Origin: Candidatus Acinetobacter avistercoris | GTDB taxonomy: Bacteria > Pseudomonadota > Gammaproteobacteria > Pseudomonadales > Moraxellaceae | Length of the DNA: 64,000 bases | Reading direction: 5' to 3' | NCBI GenBank assembly: GCA_018883945.1 | Contig: JAHLFF010000116.1 | Coordinates: 21,125-85,124, forward strand | In this document: positions 37,016 to 45,787 of the stretch, piece by piece | Layout of the letters: every line of letters starts with the position of its first letter | How positions within the stretch are numbered: position 1 is the first letter of the stretch | The notes under the pieces: generated by a model | The model's input: only the letters and a program-made list of their open reading frames with translations | What the model was told of the DNA's origin: nothing | Databases searched by the model: none | Made by a program: the position numbers and the translations under genes

Positions 37016-37804
37016 ATGGATGGAAAGGTTGTATGGATTACAGGTGCTTCATCTGGTTTGGGTAAGGCATTAGCACAAGAGTGTGCCGCAAGAGGGGCTC
37101 AGGTGGTTTTGACGGCACGTCGTTATGAAGAATTAGAAAACGTTCGGCTGAGTTTGAGCCATCCAGAACGTCATATTTCAATTGCTGCTGATATTACAGA
37201 CGAGGCTCAAGTCCGTTCCGCTCATGATCAAGTAAGTCATGCAAAACAAAAAATTGATTGGCTCATTAATAATGCAGGTTTAAGCCAACGCGCTTTAATC
37301 GCAGAAACCACGATGCTGACTGAACGCGCCATTATGGAAGTGGATTATTTCTCTCAAGTCTTTTTAACCAAGACGGTTTTACCCACCTTTTTGGAACAAA
37401 AGTCAGGTCGCATTGTTTTTGTATCGAGTGTGGCGGGATTATTGGGAACGCAATATCGGGCTTCATATTCAGCAGCTAAAGCAGCGATTCATATGTGGGC
37501 AAATAGCTTAAGAGCTGAAGTGGCTGATCAAGGTTTAGGGGTTTCGGTGGTTTTCCCAGGGTTTGTCAAAACCAATGTTTCATTTAATGCTTTGGATGGC
37601 GAGGGTAAACCGCAAGGTCATGACAATGATGCGACCGCCAATGGTTTAGAAGCAGATGAGTTTGCCAAGATCACTGTAAATGCATTGTTGAAAGGGGATG
37701 AATACATTGTCGTAGGTGGGAAGAAGGAGAAATTAGGCGTTTGGATTTCTCGCTTATCCCCAAAAATTCTTTATCGTATGATTCGAAAGATGAAAGTGAA
37801 GTAA
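37016..37804 (+). CDS. Short-chain dehydrogenase/reductase
   Basis: Classical SDR of 262 residues that uses NAD(P)H. The cofactor motif TGASSGLG (about 9-16), NNAG (about 88-91), and the catalytic Ser (FVSSVAGLLG) with YSAAK (Tyr about 153, Lys 157) are intact. The arginines after the glycine motif (TARRYEELE) suggest NADPH preference. The C-terminus (LSPKILYRMIRKMKVK) is basic and may lie on membranes, as in DHRS7-like SDRs. Substrate unknown. It follows the hypothetical gene at 36301; no terminator stands between them. Confidence 0.9.
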   Translation: MDGKVVWITGASSGLGKALAQECAARGAQVVLTARRYEELENVRLSLSHPERHISIAADITDEAQVRSAHDQVSHAKQKIDWLINNAGLSQRALIAETTMLTERAIMEVDYFSQVFLTKTVLPTFLEQKSGRIVFVSSVAGLLGTQYRASYSAAKAAIHMWANSLRAEVADQGLGVSVVFPGFVKTNVSFNALDGEGKPQGHDNDATANGLEADEFAKITVNALLKGDEYIVVGGKKEKLGVWISRLSPKILYRMIRKMKVK

Positions 37805-38173
37805 GTAAATTTATTCAGCACTATTCGTTAAGCATGATCGAGTTGAGTAGACGATGTATATCAAAAGAATAGCATTCTTCTTTTTTAATATACTGTAACT
37901 TTCCTCAACTCGACAGGCAATGCATTAGATTAAAAATGTCACATTACATTTTCTAAAAATCGACTATTTCTAAAAAACCAACGATACAAAATAGCGATGA
38001 TCTTTTAACTCTGGTCTTGCAGCTTTTGAAAGCTATAACTTTTAAAAGCTGTAAGTCGAATCCGAACAATACTCATCAAACGATTATCGCTGATGCGCAT
38101 CAAGACTTGATTATAGGTGAAGTCGTTAGTAACTGATCAAAGGAAAAGATCTTTAATCATCATTTTAAATTGA
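37805..38173. other. 369-bp intergenic region between convergent genes
   Basis: Contains an inverted repeat CAGCTTTT/AAAAGCTG (about 38020-38052) around a 16-base centre, without a T-run. Otherwise AT-rich; no gene seen. Confidence 0.5.
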
Positions 38174-38617
38174 TCAGTTCGTTTCATTTTTGATTGCTGT
38201 GCCGTAAGCAAAGACTTCAACCATCCCACCTTGCATACCCAGTTCAGTGGTACTCAAGCGTAATCCCATAATATGGGTAGCACCCATTTTTTCAGCTTCT
38301 TGCTTGAGTCGAACCACGGCTTCACGACGAGCACGTTCTACAATACTTTCATAGCTGGTCAAACGACCCCCAAAAAAGTTTTGAATTTGAGCGATCACAT
38401 ATTTAAAGTAATCATGAGAAATGACGACATTACTACTTACCATTTGTCCAGGCTGAGTCGTTGTTTTAAAACGGTGAGTATCCAGTGAAATATGTGCGAG
38501 ACGTTTTTCGTCAGCATCTAATGCTTTAAAATGTTTGCGCTCATTGTATCGACCAAAGCCGAAACCCAGCCCAAACAACACCAAAAAGACAATGACCTTA
38601 AAAATTAAACCGTCCAT
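38174..38617 (-). CDS. YbjQ-family (UPF0145) protein with N-terminal membrane helix
   Basis: A 147-residue protein with one N-terminal membrane segment (FKVIVFLVLFGLGFGFG, residues 6-22) joined to a YbjQ/UPF0145 domain (about 60-143: VVISHDYFKYVIAQIQNFFGGRLTSYESIVERARREAVVRLKQEAEKMGATHIMGLRLSTTEL). YbjQ domains form pentameric rings in known structures, with no assigned function. It lies nine bases after a second, soluble YbjQ gene, so the pair is probably one operon. Confidence 0.85.
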   Translation of the reverse strand: MDGLIFKVIVFLVLFGLGFGFGRYNERKHFKALDADEKRLAHISLDTHRFKTTTQPGQMVSSNVVISHDYFKYVIAQIQNFFGGRLTSYESIVERARREAVVRLKQEAEKMGATHIMGLRLSTTELGMQGGMVEVFAYGTAIKNETN

Positions 38618-38626
38618 AGATCAAGC

Positions 38627-38977
38627 CTAGTGTGTGAATGGATCTGGAAGACGTGTAGATTGAGTATTCACCATCACGGCGGTGCCATAGACAAAAAGCT
38701 CAGATGCGCCTTGGGTAATATTTGAGGTTGAAAAGCGGATACCTACTATGGCATTGGCACCTAAGTCTTGTGCTTTTTTAATCATCCGATCCATGGCTTC
38801 TTGTCGTGATTCTTCTAATAATTCTGTATAAGCGGTGAGTTCGCCACCGACAATATTTTTGAGTCCTGCCAGTAAGTCACGTCCGACATGTTTACTTCGA
38901 ACGGTACTGCCATAGACGACATCAAATTGTTTAATAATTTCATGACCTGGAACGGTTTCTAAATTACTCAGAAGCAT
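38627..38977 (-). CDS. YbjQ-family (UPF0145) protein, soluble paralogue
   Basis: A 116-residue cytoplasmic member of the UPF0145 family: VVYGSTVRSKHVGRDLLAGLKNIVGGELTAYTELLEESRQEAMDRMIKKAQDLGANAIVGIRFSTSNI covers the conserved core, including the G-x-x-x-x-A-Y-T-x-x-L-x-x-x-R stretch. Upstream partner of the membrane-anchored paralogue. Function unknown. Confidence 0.88.
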   Translation of the reverse strand: MLLSNLETVPGHEIIKQFDVVYGSTVRSKHVGRDLLAGLKNIVGGELTAYTELLEESRQEAMDRMIKKAQDLGANAIVGIRFSTSNITQGASELFVYGTAVMVNTQSTRLPDPFTH

Positions 38978-39038
38978 GATGTTGATTCAAATAATAAGCG
39001 AGCTTTGAAGATAGGAAATCCTACCGAAAATTGCAATC

Positions 39039-39067
39039 AAAAAAGCCCACACAAGGTGGACTTTTTT
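39039..39067 (-). terminator. Intrinsic terminator after adeK
   Basis: Stem AAAGTCCAC/GTGGGCTTT on the minus strand with a TTGT-type loop and T-run; it closes the adeIJK operon and insulates the ybjQ pair. Confidence 0.85.
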
Positions 39068-39079
39068 GATAATGAATAC

Positions 39080-40531
39080 TTATTTAGAGTTGTATTTCAA
39101 ATCAGAGCTGGATGGCTGATACTGAATTTGCTGTGAGGTATTAGTTTTTAAACCGCCACCTAAGGTTTTATACACTTCAACTTGGTTATTTAAGTTGGCT
39201 TGTTCAAGCAGGAGTAAACCTTGTTCAGCCGTGTATGAAGTACGCTGAGCATCTAATACAGTTAAGAAGCTATCAATACCTGCACGGAAGCGGGCATTCG
39301 ACAGTTTATAGGTTGTATTTGTAGCATCGACTAAGCGACGCTGAGAAGCCAAACGTGCACCAATATTTTGACGAACCGCTAAAGCATCATTCACTTCACG
39401 GAATGCAGACTGAATTGATTTCTCATAATCAGACAACGCAATTTGTTGGTCCGTTTCAGAAATTTTGATATTTGCACGACGTGTGCCCCAATCAAAAATT
39501 GGAATATCTAGACTTGGACCTACAGACCAAATAAATGCGCCAGATTTAAATAAATCACTTAAATCAGTCGATGCATAACCAGCAGAACCCGTCAGGCTAA
39601 TCGATGGGAATAAACGTGCTTTAGCAGCACCAATATTCGCACCAGCCGCACTGAGTTGATATTCCGCTGCTTTCACATCTGGACGATTGTTGAGCAGATC
39701 ACTTGGAATACCCGCAGATAGGGTTTTGTCATTGGTGATACTGGTTACACGTTGTTTTGGCAATAACTCTGGAGCAACCGATTGACCTACAAGGAGGTTC
39801 AATAGATTCTGTGCTTGAGCAATTTGTGTCTTAAAATTAGCAACATCATTGCGGGCAGTTTCGACAGAAACTTGTGCCTGACGAACAGGTACTTCACTGT
39901 CGATACCAACGTCAAAACGCTTTTTGTTGAGATTGTAAGACTCAAGCTGTGTTTTCAGAGTTTGCTCAGCCAGCTTTAAGTTGGCATTGGCAAAAGAGTA
40001 ACTTAACCATGCTTGCGCAACTTGACCCACCAATGCAATTTGAGTTGCATCGCGTGCACTTGCAGTCGCTAAGTAATTGTCTAAAGCATTGTCTTTAAGG
40101 CTACGTACTCGTCCCCAAAAGTCCAACTCATAAGCAGTTACACCAAGGCCAACGTTATACACCGTATTCGCACCATTTGATGTCGCTGTGTCTTGGCGCA
40201 AAACGCCACCACTTGCACCAATGGTTGGAAGCTGATTATTTTGAGTGATTTGGTACTGTTGCTGTGCACGTTGAATATTCAATGCAGCCGTACGTAAATC
40301 ACGGTTATTGGCAATCGCTAAATCAAGTACTTGAATTAAGTTTGGATCAGCAAAGAAGTCTTTGTACCCGAGTTCAGCCACAGATGTGCCTGAAGCATTC
40401 CCCAAATAATTGCCAGGAATATTGGCTTGCGCAACGGGTTCTGGACCACGCATGCTTTGACATGCAGTCAAAGCAAGCGCAAGTGCAGATACCGCAATGC
40501 TACGACCTGTAATAGACCATAACTTTTGCAT
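39080..40531 (-). CDS. adeK: RND efflux outer-membrane channel AdeK
   Basis: Outer-membrane factor of the AdeIJK multidrug pump. The 483-residue lipoprotein has the lipobox LALALTACQS (Cys about residue 24) and two repeated outer-membrane efflux (OEP/TolC) domains, with the family segments ELDFWGRVRSLKDNALDNYLAT and SIGPSLDIPIFDWGTRRANIK-like VGPSLDIPIFDWGTRRANI. Its start overlaps the adeJ stop as TAATG, which implies translational coupling. Last gene of the operon, followed by a terminator. Confidence 0.95.
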   Translation of the reverse strand: MQKLWSITGRSIAVSALALALTACQSMRGPEPVAQANIPGNYLGNASGTSVAELGYKDFFADPNLIQVLDLAIANNRDLRTAALNIQRAQQQYQITQNNQLPTIGASGGVLRQDTATSNGANTVYNVGLGVTAYELDFWGRVRSLKDNALDNYLATASARDATQIALVGQVAQAWLSYSFANANLKLAEQTLKTQLESYNLNKKRFDVGIDSEVPVRQAQVSVETARNDVANFKTQIAQAQNLLNLLVGQSVAPELLPKQRVTSITNDKTLSAGIPSDLLNNRPDVKAAEYQLSAAGANIGAAKARLFPSISLTGSAGYASTDLSDLFKSGAFIWSVGPSLDIPIFDWGTRRANIKISETDQQIALSDYEKSIQSAFREVNDALAVRQNIGARLASQRRLVDATNTTYKLSNARFRAGIDSFLTVLDAQRTSYTAEQGLLLLEQANLNNQVEVYKTLGGGLKTNTSQQIQYQPSSSDLKYNSK

Positions 40532-43500
40532 TACGATGTATGCTCCTGAGTAGTTTTTTGTTTAGGCTTGAATTTAAAGATACTTCGAATCCAAACATAA
40601 AATACAGGGATAAAGAAGATACCCAATAAAGTCGAGCTAATTACACCACCTAACACGCCATAACCTACAGAGTGTTGGCTACCTGCACCTGCGCCTGAAG
40701 ACAAGGCAAGTGGTAGTACACCAAAACCAAAGGCTAAAGTGGTCATAATGATTGGACGTAAACGCATTTTAGCAGCGTGTAGCGTTGCTTCAAGTAAAGG
40801 CTCGCCTTTGTCTTCTTGAAGTTCTTTGGCAAACTCTACGATCAAGATCGCATTTTTTGCCGCCAAACCAATCACCGCAATGATCGCCACTTGGAAGTAG
40901 ATGTTATTGGTTAAGTTAGGATCTTTGAGTAATACCATACCTAAGAATGTTAAACCAATTGCACCAACAATACCCAGTGGAATCACCAACATCACTGAAA
41001 ATGGAATAGACCAACTTTCATAAAGTGCGGCAAGACATAAGAATACAATCAACATTGAAAGCGCGTATAGGCCCATGGTCTGAGAACCAGACTCACGTTC
41101 TTCTAAAGATAAACCTGTCCACTCATAGTCAAAACCATTCATCCCCATACTAGGCAGTTTTGCAACGATTTCTTCCATCGCAATCATAGCATCACCCGAG
41201 CTGACACCCGGCGCTGGAGTACCTTGAATATTGACTGATGAAATACCGTTATAACGCTCTAAACGTGGAGAACCATAGGTCCATTCACCTGTAGAGAATG
41301 ATGAGAATGGAACCATTTGACCCGAAGCGCTACGCACATACCATTTGTTTAAATCTTCTGGCATCATGCGCGCATCTGGAATTGCTTGTACATAAACTTT
41401 CTTCACACGACCACGGTCGATGAAGTCATTCACGTAAGAGCCACCCCAAGCGATACTCATGGTGCTGTTGATTTCTGAAATGCTTACGCCCATTGCGCTG
41501 GCTTTTTCATTATCGACATAGATTTTGTACTGCGGCGTATCTTCTTGACCGTTTGGACGAACACCTGCAAGACGTTTGTCTTGTGCAGCCATTCCCAAGA
41601 TCATGTTACGCGCATTAATCATTTGCTCATGCCCATTACCAGCAGCATCTTTTAACATCAAGTTAAAGCCTGCAGATACACCGAGTTCAGGCATTGCAGG
41701 AAGCTGTAAAGGCATAACATAAGAGGCATCTTTAGCGATGACGTTAAGCGCCATACCCCGTTGAATAATGGCACTTACAGTTGATTCTTTTGTGGTACGT
41801 TCATCCCAGTCTTTTAACTTAATAAAAGCTAAGCCCGCGTTTTGACCCACACCTGTAAATGAGAAACCTGCAACACTGAATACAGATTCAACGTTTTCTT
41901 TTTCATTTTCTCTAAAGAAATGTGTCATTTGATCGATGACTTTTTCAGTACGATCAAGCGTTGCATTCGGTGGGAGTTGGACCAGTGTCATTACAACACC
42001 TTGGTCTTCGTCTGGTAAGAATGAGCTTGGAAGTCCCTTAAATAGGAAGACCAAACCAACCAGAACGAGTGCATAAATTGCACCTGCTAAAATCTTATGA
42101 ATAAGAAGTTTGCCAACCCATTTTTGATAACCTTCAGCCATACGGTCGAAGCGATCATTGAACCAACGGAAGAAACGAGCAAAAATACCATTACTCTGTT
42201 CTTTGTTTTTGTCATGTTGTTTCAACAACGTCGCACATAGCGCAGGAGTAAAGGTTAATGCCACGATGAGTGACAAGACCATTGCTGTTACGAGGGTAAT
42301 AGAGAACTGACGGTAAATTACACCTGTGGTTCCACTGAAGAATGCCATTGGAACGAAAACCGCTGCAAGTACAGTGGTAATACCCACTAAGGCACCTGTA
42401 ATTTGATGCATTGACTTTTCGGTCGCTTCAACAGGGTCGAGGTGTTCCTCCACCATAATCCGCTCGACGTTTTCCACCACAACAATTGCATCATCGACCA
42501 GTAGACCAATGGCAAGTACCATGGCAAACATGGTGAGCGTGTTGATGGAGAAACCAAACATATTAATGACGGCAAATGTACCCAGTACAACAACAGGCAC
42601 AGCCATGGTTGGAATAATCGTTGCGCGCCAGTTCTGTAAGAACAAGAACATCACAAAGAATACAAGAATAATGGCTTCAATCAGCGTTTTAACAACACTC
42701 TCAATTGAAAGCTTAATAAACGGGGTAGTATCAAATGCCAGTTTATCTTCTAGACCAACTGGATAGTTTTTACGAAGTTGTACAAGGCGTGCTTCAACAG
42801 CATTTGCTGTATCTAAGGCATTCGCACCTGTTGCCAATTTAATCGCTACACCGCCTGCAGCACTACCGTTAAACTTAGAGGTAAATTGGTAATTGTCAGA
42901 ACCCAGTTCAACTTTGGCTACATCACCTAAAGTGACTTTAGCACCTGTTCCAGCACTTTTTAAGTAGATAGAACGGAACTGATCAACAGTTTGAAGTAAG
43001 CTTTGTGCATTGACTGTTGCGTTTAAAACTTGACCTTCAACAGCAGGTGCACCGCCCAATTGACCCACTGCAACTTGCGCGTTCTGAGAACGCAGTGCAG
43101 CGACAATATCGCTTGGACTTAGTTGATAGCTGGCTAATTTGGCAGGATCTAACCAAATACGCATTGCGTATGAACCACCAAATACCTGAACTTCACCTAC
43201 ACCCGCAACGCGGCTAAGGGGTTCAGAAATATTTGAGTTCACATAATCTTTAATGTCCGCATCATTTAATTCACCATTTGGAGAATAAAATGCCAAAACC
43301 TGTAAGAAGCTCGCCCCAGATTTCGTAACACGAATACCCTGACGTTGTACGTCTTCTGGTAAAAGTGCAGTTGCTGACTGTAATTTGTTTTGAACTTGAA
43401 CTTGGGCGATATCAGGATCGACCCCTTGTTCAAAGTTAATTGCGATAGACGCTGAACCGTTACCCGCACTGTTAGATGAAATATAGCGTAAGCCATCTAA

Positions 43501-43713
43501 ACCATTCATCTGCTGTTCAATGATCTGGGTCACTGTATTTTCAACAGTTTCAGCAGATGCACCTGGATACGTCGCAGAAATAGTGACAGTGGGTGGAGCA
43601 ATGGTCGGATACTGTGCAATCGGCATTTTACTGATGGTTAAAATACCCGCCAGCATAATCACCAATGCAATCACCCATGCAAAGATGGGGCGATGAATAA
43701 AAAATTGAGCCAT
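40531..43713 (-). CDS. adeJ: RND multidrug efflux transporter AdeJ
   Basis: Proton-driven inner-membrane pump subunit of AdeIJK, which exports many antibiotics, dyes and detergents. At 1060 residues it is complete, with twelve membrane helices and two large periplasmic loops. The proton-relay pair of aspartates is in LAIGLLVDDAIVVVENVERIM (about residues 398-418), and the N-terminal MAQFFIHRPIFAWVIALVIMLAG is typical of HAE1-family pumps. It begins 12 bases after adeI and overlaps adeK by one base. Gene names rest on order and similarity to Acinetobacter AdeIJK. Confidence 0.96.
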   Translation of the reverse strand: MAQFFIHRPIFAWVIALVIMLAGILTISKMPIAQYPTIAPPTVTISATYPGASAETVENTVTQIIEQQMNGLDGLRYISSNSAGNGSASIAINFEQGVDPDIAQVQVQNKLQSATALLPEDVQRQGIRVTKSGASFLQVLAFYSPNGELNDADIKDYVNSNISEPLSRVAGVGEVQVFGGSYAMRIWLDPAKLASYQLSPSDIVAALRSQNAQVAVGQLGGAPAVEGQVLNATVNAQSLLQTVDQFRSIYLKSAGTGAKVTLGDVAKVELGSDNYQFTSKFNGSAAGGVAIKLATGANALDTANAVEARLVQLRKNYPVGLEDKLAFDTTPFIKLSIESVVKTLIEAIILVFFVMFLFLQNWRATIIPTMAVPVVVLGTFAVINMFGFSINTLTMFAMVLAIGLLVDDAIVVVENVERIMVEEHLDPVEATEKSMHQITGALVGITTVLAAVFVPMAFFSGTTGVIYRQFSITLVTAMVLSLIVALTFTPALCATLLKQHDKNKEQSNGIFARFFRWFNDRFDRMAEGYQKWVGKLLIHKILAGAIYALVLVGLVFLFKGLPSSFLPDEDQGVVMTLVQLPPNATLDRTEKVIDQMTHFFRENEKENVESVFSVAGFSFTGVGQNAGLAFIKLKDWDERTTKESTVSAIIQRGMALNVIAKDASYVMPLQLPAMPELGVSAGFNLMLKDAAGNGHEQMINARNMILGMAAQDKRLAGVRPNGQEDTPQYKIYVDNEKASAMGVSISEINSTMSIAWGGSYVNDFIDRGRVKKVYVQAIPDARMMPEDLNKWYVRSASGQMVPFSSFSTGEWTYGSPRLERYNGISSVNIQGTPAPGVSSGDAMIAMEEIVAKLPSMGMNGFDYEWTGLSLEERESGSQTMGLYALSMLIVFLCLAALYESWSIPFSVMLVIPLGIVGAIGLTFLGMVLLKDPNLTNNIYFQVAIIAVIGLAAKNAILIVEFAKELQEDKGEPLLEATLHAAKMRLRPIIMTTLAFGFGVLPLALSSGAGAGSQHSVGYGVLGGVISSTLLGIFFIPVFYVWIRSIFKFKPKQKTTQEHTS

Positions 43714-43725
43714 TGAGTCTACCCC

Positions 43726-44988
43726 TTATGCAGTTGAAGTAGCTTTTTGTTCAGTTTCTGATTTGGCTTCAGCTGCTGGTTTTTGTCCTGCCGCTGGAGC
43801 TGCAGGATTTGCACCTTTTTGTGCTGCGGGTTGAGCTTGATAAGGTTTTGCAACAACAGTTGCGCCATCTTTCACTTTAGCAACACCATCAACAATCACT
43901 TTTTCACCAGTTTTCAGACCATTGGTCACAATCCAGTCTTTACCTTGAACACCCGCTGTTACGATTTGGCGTGTTTCAACGACATTTTTGGCATTAACAA
44001 TCATCGCTGTCGCTTGACCCGTTGGGGTGCGTGTAATCGCTGCTTGTGGGATCAAAATGGCATTTGGAATGACACCTTGCACAATTTGTGCAGTTGCATA
44101 CATACCTGGAAGCAATAATTGATTCGGGTTTGAGAAAACAGCACGTACGGTAATAGTTCCTGTATCTGGATTCACACTAGCGTCTGAAAACGCAAGTTGA
44201 CCTTCAACTGAATAAGTACTGCCATCCTCAAGTTTTAAACGAACCTTAGTATTGTTACTGCGGTCGATATTACCTTGACTCAATTGTTTGCGTAAACGAA
44301 GGAGTTCGGCACTTGATTGATTAATGTCGACGTAAATAGGATCAAGTTGTTGAATGGTGACCAAAGCATCTGGCTGGTTAGCGGTGACAAGTGCACCTGC
44401 GGTCACTGATGAACGACCCGACTGACCTGAAATAGGTGAGCGAACTGTTGAGTAACCTAAGTTAATTTGAGCATTCTTCAATGCCGCTTGTGAAGTTGCT
44501 ATATCTGCTTGTGCTAACTTAACTTGAGCCAGTAAATCATCATACTCTTGTTTTGAAACCGCATTAATACCAACAAGTTGACGATAACGATCAGCTTTCA
44601 CTTGCAGCGCATTTAAATTTGCCTGTTGACGTACTAAAGATGCTTTAGCACTGTCTAGATTTGCACGGTTAGTATTGGCGTCAATTTCATACAAAGGCTG
44701 TCCTTCACGAACAAAACTACCTTCTGTAAATAGACGCTTTAATATAACACCGCTGGCTTGTGGACGGACTTCTGAGATTTGATATGCAGAAGTTCGGCCA
44801 GAGAGCTCGACAGTTTGTTCAACACTTTCTGGTTGAGCAACAATGACACCTACTTCAGTCGGTGGCATATTTTGAGCTGCAGCGGCTTGCTCTGCATCTT
44901 TAGGCTTATCGCTACAACCTACAAGTGCAATACTTGTTGCTAGAGCACAAGCGGTGAGGGCTGGCGCCCAAAGCTTTGCCGACATCAT
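43726..44988 (-). CDS. adeI: RND efflux periplasmic adaptor AdeI
   Basis: Membrane-fusion protein linking AdeJ to AdeK. The 420-residue lipoprotein has its lipobox at IALVGCSDK, then the barrel-sandwich (lipoyl) and hairpin domains (SGVILKRLFTEGSFVREGQPLYEIDANTNRANLDSAKASLVRQQ...), beta-barrel domain and a Pro/Ala/Lys-rich tail (about 385-420). Two adjacent ATGs (44988 and 44985) are possible; the first shares its A with the TAA of the pap2 gene, and GAGGTGG stands upstream. Translational coupling to pap2 is likely. Confidence 0.95.
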   Translation of the reverse strand: MMSAKLWAPALTACALATSIALVGCSDKPKDAEQAAAAQNMPPTEVGVIVAQPESVEQTVELSGRTSAYQISEVRPQASGVILKRLFTEGSFVREGQPLYEIDANTNRANLDSAKASLVRQQANLNALQVKADRYRQLVGINAVSKQEYDDLLAQVKLAQADIATSQAALKNAQINLGYSTVRSPISGQSGRSSVTAGALVTANQPDALVTIQQLDPIYVDINQSSAELLRLRKQLSQGNIDRSNNTKVRLKLEDGSTYSVEGQLAFSDASVNPDTGTITVRAVFSNPNQLLLPGMYATAQIVQGVIPNAILIPQAAITRTPTGQATAMIVNAKNVVETRQIVTAGVQGKDWIVTNGLKTGEKVIVDGVAKVKDGATVVAKPYQAQPAAQKGANPAAPAAGQKPAAEAKSETEQKATSTA

Positions 44989-45626
44989 TATTCCACCTCG
45001 TTTAGATTTTTCTCTAAAAATAATTTATTTCGCTTGAATATCGCTTGCGAAAACTGTAACCACAGTAGTGCAATCCATACAAAAGCAATACTCCATCCTG
45101 CTAATACATCTGTTGGAAAATGAGCTCCAAGGTAAACCCTTGAAAAACCCATGCCAATAAACCAAAAACAGGCAAATAATTTGATCCATATTGCTTGTTT
45201 ATGTTTATAAAAAATAAAAATAAACAAACACGATAACACTGCTGCATAAAGACTATGGGCGCTTGGGAAGGCGGCACCATAGGTATCTACCATCTGATAA
45301 ATTGAATCTGGACGAGAACGATTGAATAGATATTTTAGTATCCAACCTATCATTGATCCACCGATTAAACTTAAGATAATCAATAGACTGGAAATATATT
45401 TTTGATTTCGTATTTGTTGTAAACACCATACTCCAAAGCACAACAACATGATGGGTAATCCACCCAGATAGGATAAAGTTATCGCCACATGATTTAAAAA
45501 TATCGAGCGGTGTTGACTCATCCATATTACAGCGGATGTATCTAGTTGTTGTATAAAAGGAATATATATTCCAATGCTACTTATCGTTAGTCCTAAACAA
45601 CCTATAAATATAAATACATAAGGCAT
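44988..45626 (-). CDS. PAP2-family membrane phosphatase, first gene of the adeIJK operon
   Basis: A 212-residue inner-membrane phosphatase of the PAP2 (PA-phosphatase) superfamily, acting on lipid phosphates such as undecaprenyl diphosphate. The three catalytic motifs are visible: KYLFNRSRPD, PSAHSLYAAV (PSGH variant with Ala) and SRVYLGAHFPTDVLAG. Five to six hydrophobic segments. Its stop overlaps the adeI start (TAATG). It lies directly downstream of the operon promoter. Whether it contributes to efflux or only shares the transcript is unknown. Confidence 0.88.
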   Translation of the reverse strand: MPYVFIFIGCLGLTISSIGIYIPFIQQLDTSAVIWMSQHRSIFLNHVAITLSYLGGLPIMLLCFGVWCLQQIRNQKYISSLLIILSLIGGSMIGWILKYLFNRSRPDSIYQMVDTYGAAFPSAHSLYAAVLSCLFIFIFYKHKQAIWIKLFACFWFIGMGFSRVYLGAHFPTDVLAGWSIAFVWIALLWLQFSQAIFKRNKLFLEKNLNEVE

Positions 45627-45652
45627 ATAAAATAACCAAAGTTAGAATATAA

Positions 45653-45680
45653 GCGCACCACCATTATCATAATAATGCGC
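45653..45680 (-). other. Small hairpin in the adeIJK leader
   Basis: Arms GCGCA (45653-45657) and TGCGC (45676-45680) with a TTATCATAATAA-type palindrome inside, within the 5' untranslated RNA predicted from the promoter below. Confidence 0.45.
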
Positions 45681-45683
45681 CAA

Positions 45684-45712
45684 AGTGTACTAGTCGGTAC
45701 ACTTTTTTTCAA
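45684..45712 (-). promoter_or_regulatory. Promoter and palindromic operator of pap2-adeIJK
   Basis: On the minus strand TTGAAA (-35, 45707-45712), 17-bp spacer, TACACT (-10, 45684-45689). The palindrome AGTGTAC-TAGTCG-GTACACT (45684-45703 on the plus strand) has perfect 7-bp arms and spans the spacer and the -10 box, the position of a repressor site. AdeN, a TetR-family repressor, controls adeIJK in A. baumannii, so this is the likely AdeN operator; adeN itself is not in the window. Confidence 0.7.
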
Positions 45713-45787
45713 GTCCGAATAAAACCATTTTATAGTAGTTATATTTCTTGAAACATATCATTATTTGAACAAAAAATAACACAACAA

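Noticed and set aside
45684-45710. Plus-strand hairpin AGTGTAC...GTACACT followed by T-run read as an intrinsic terminator
   Set aside because: No gene is transcribed on the plus strand towards it; both neighbours are on the minus strand, where it coincides with a -35/-10 pair. Operator is the better reading.
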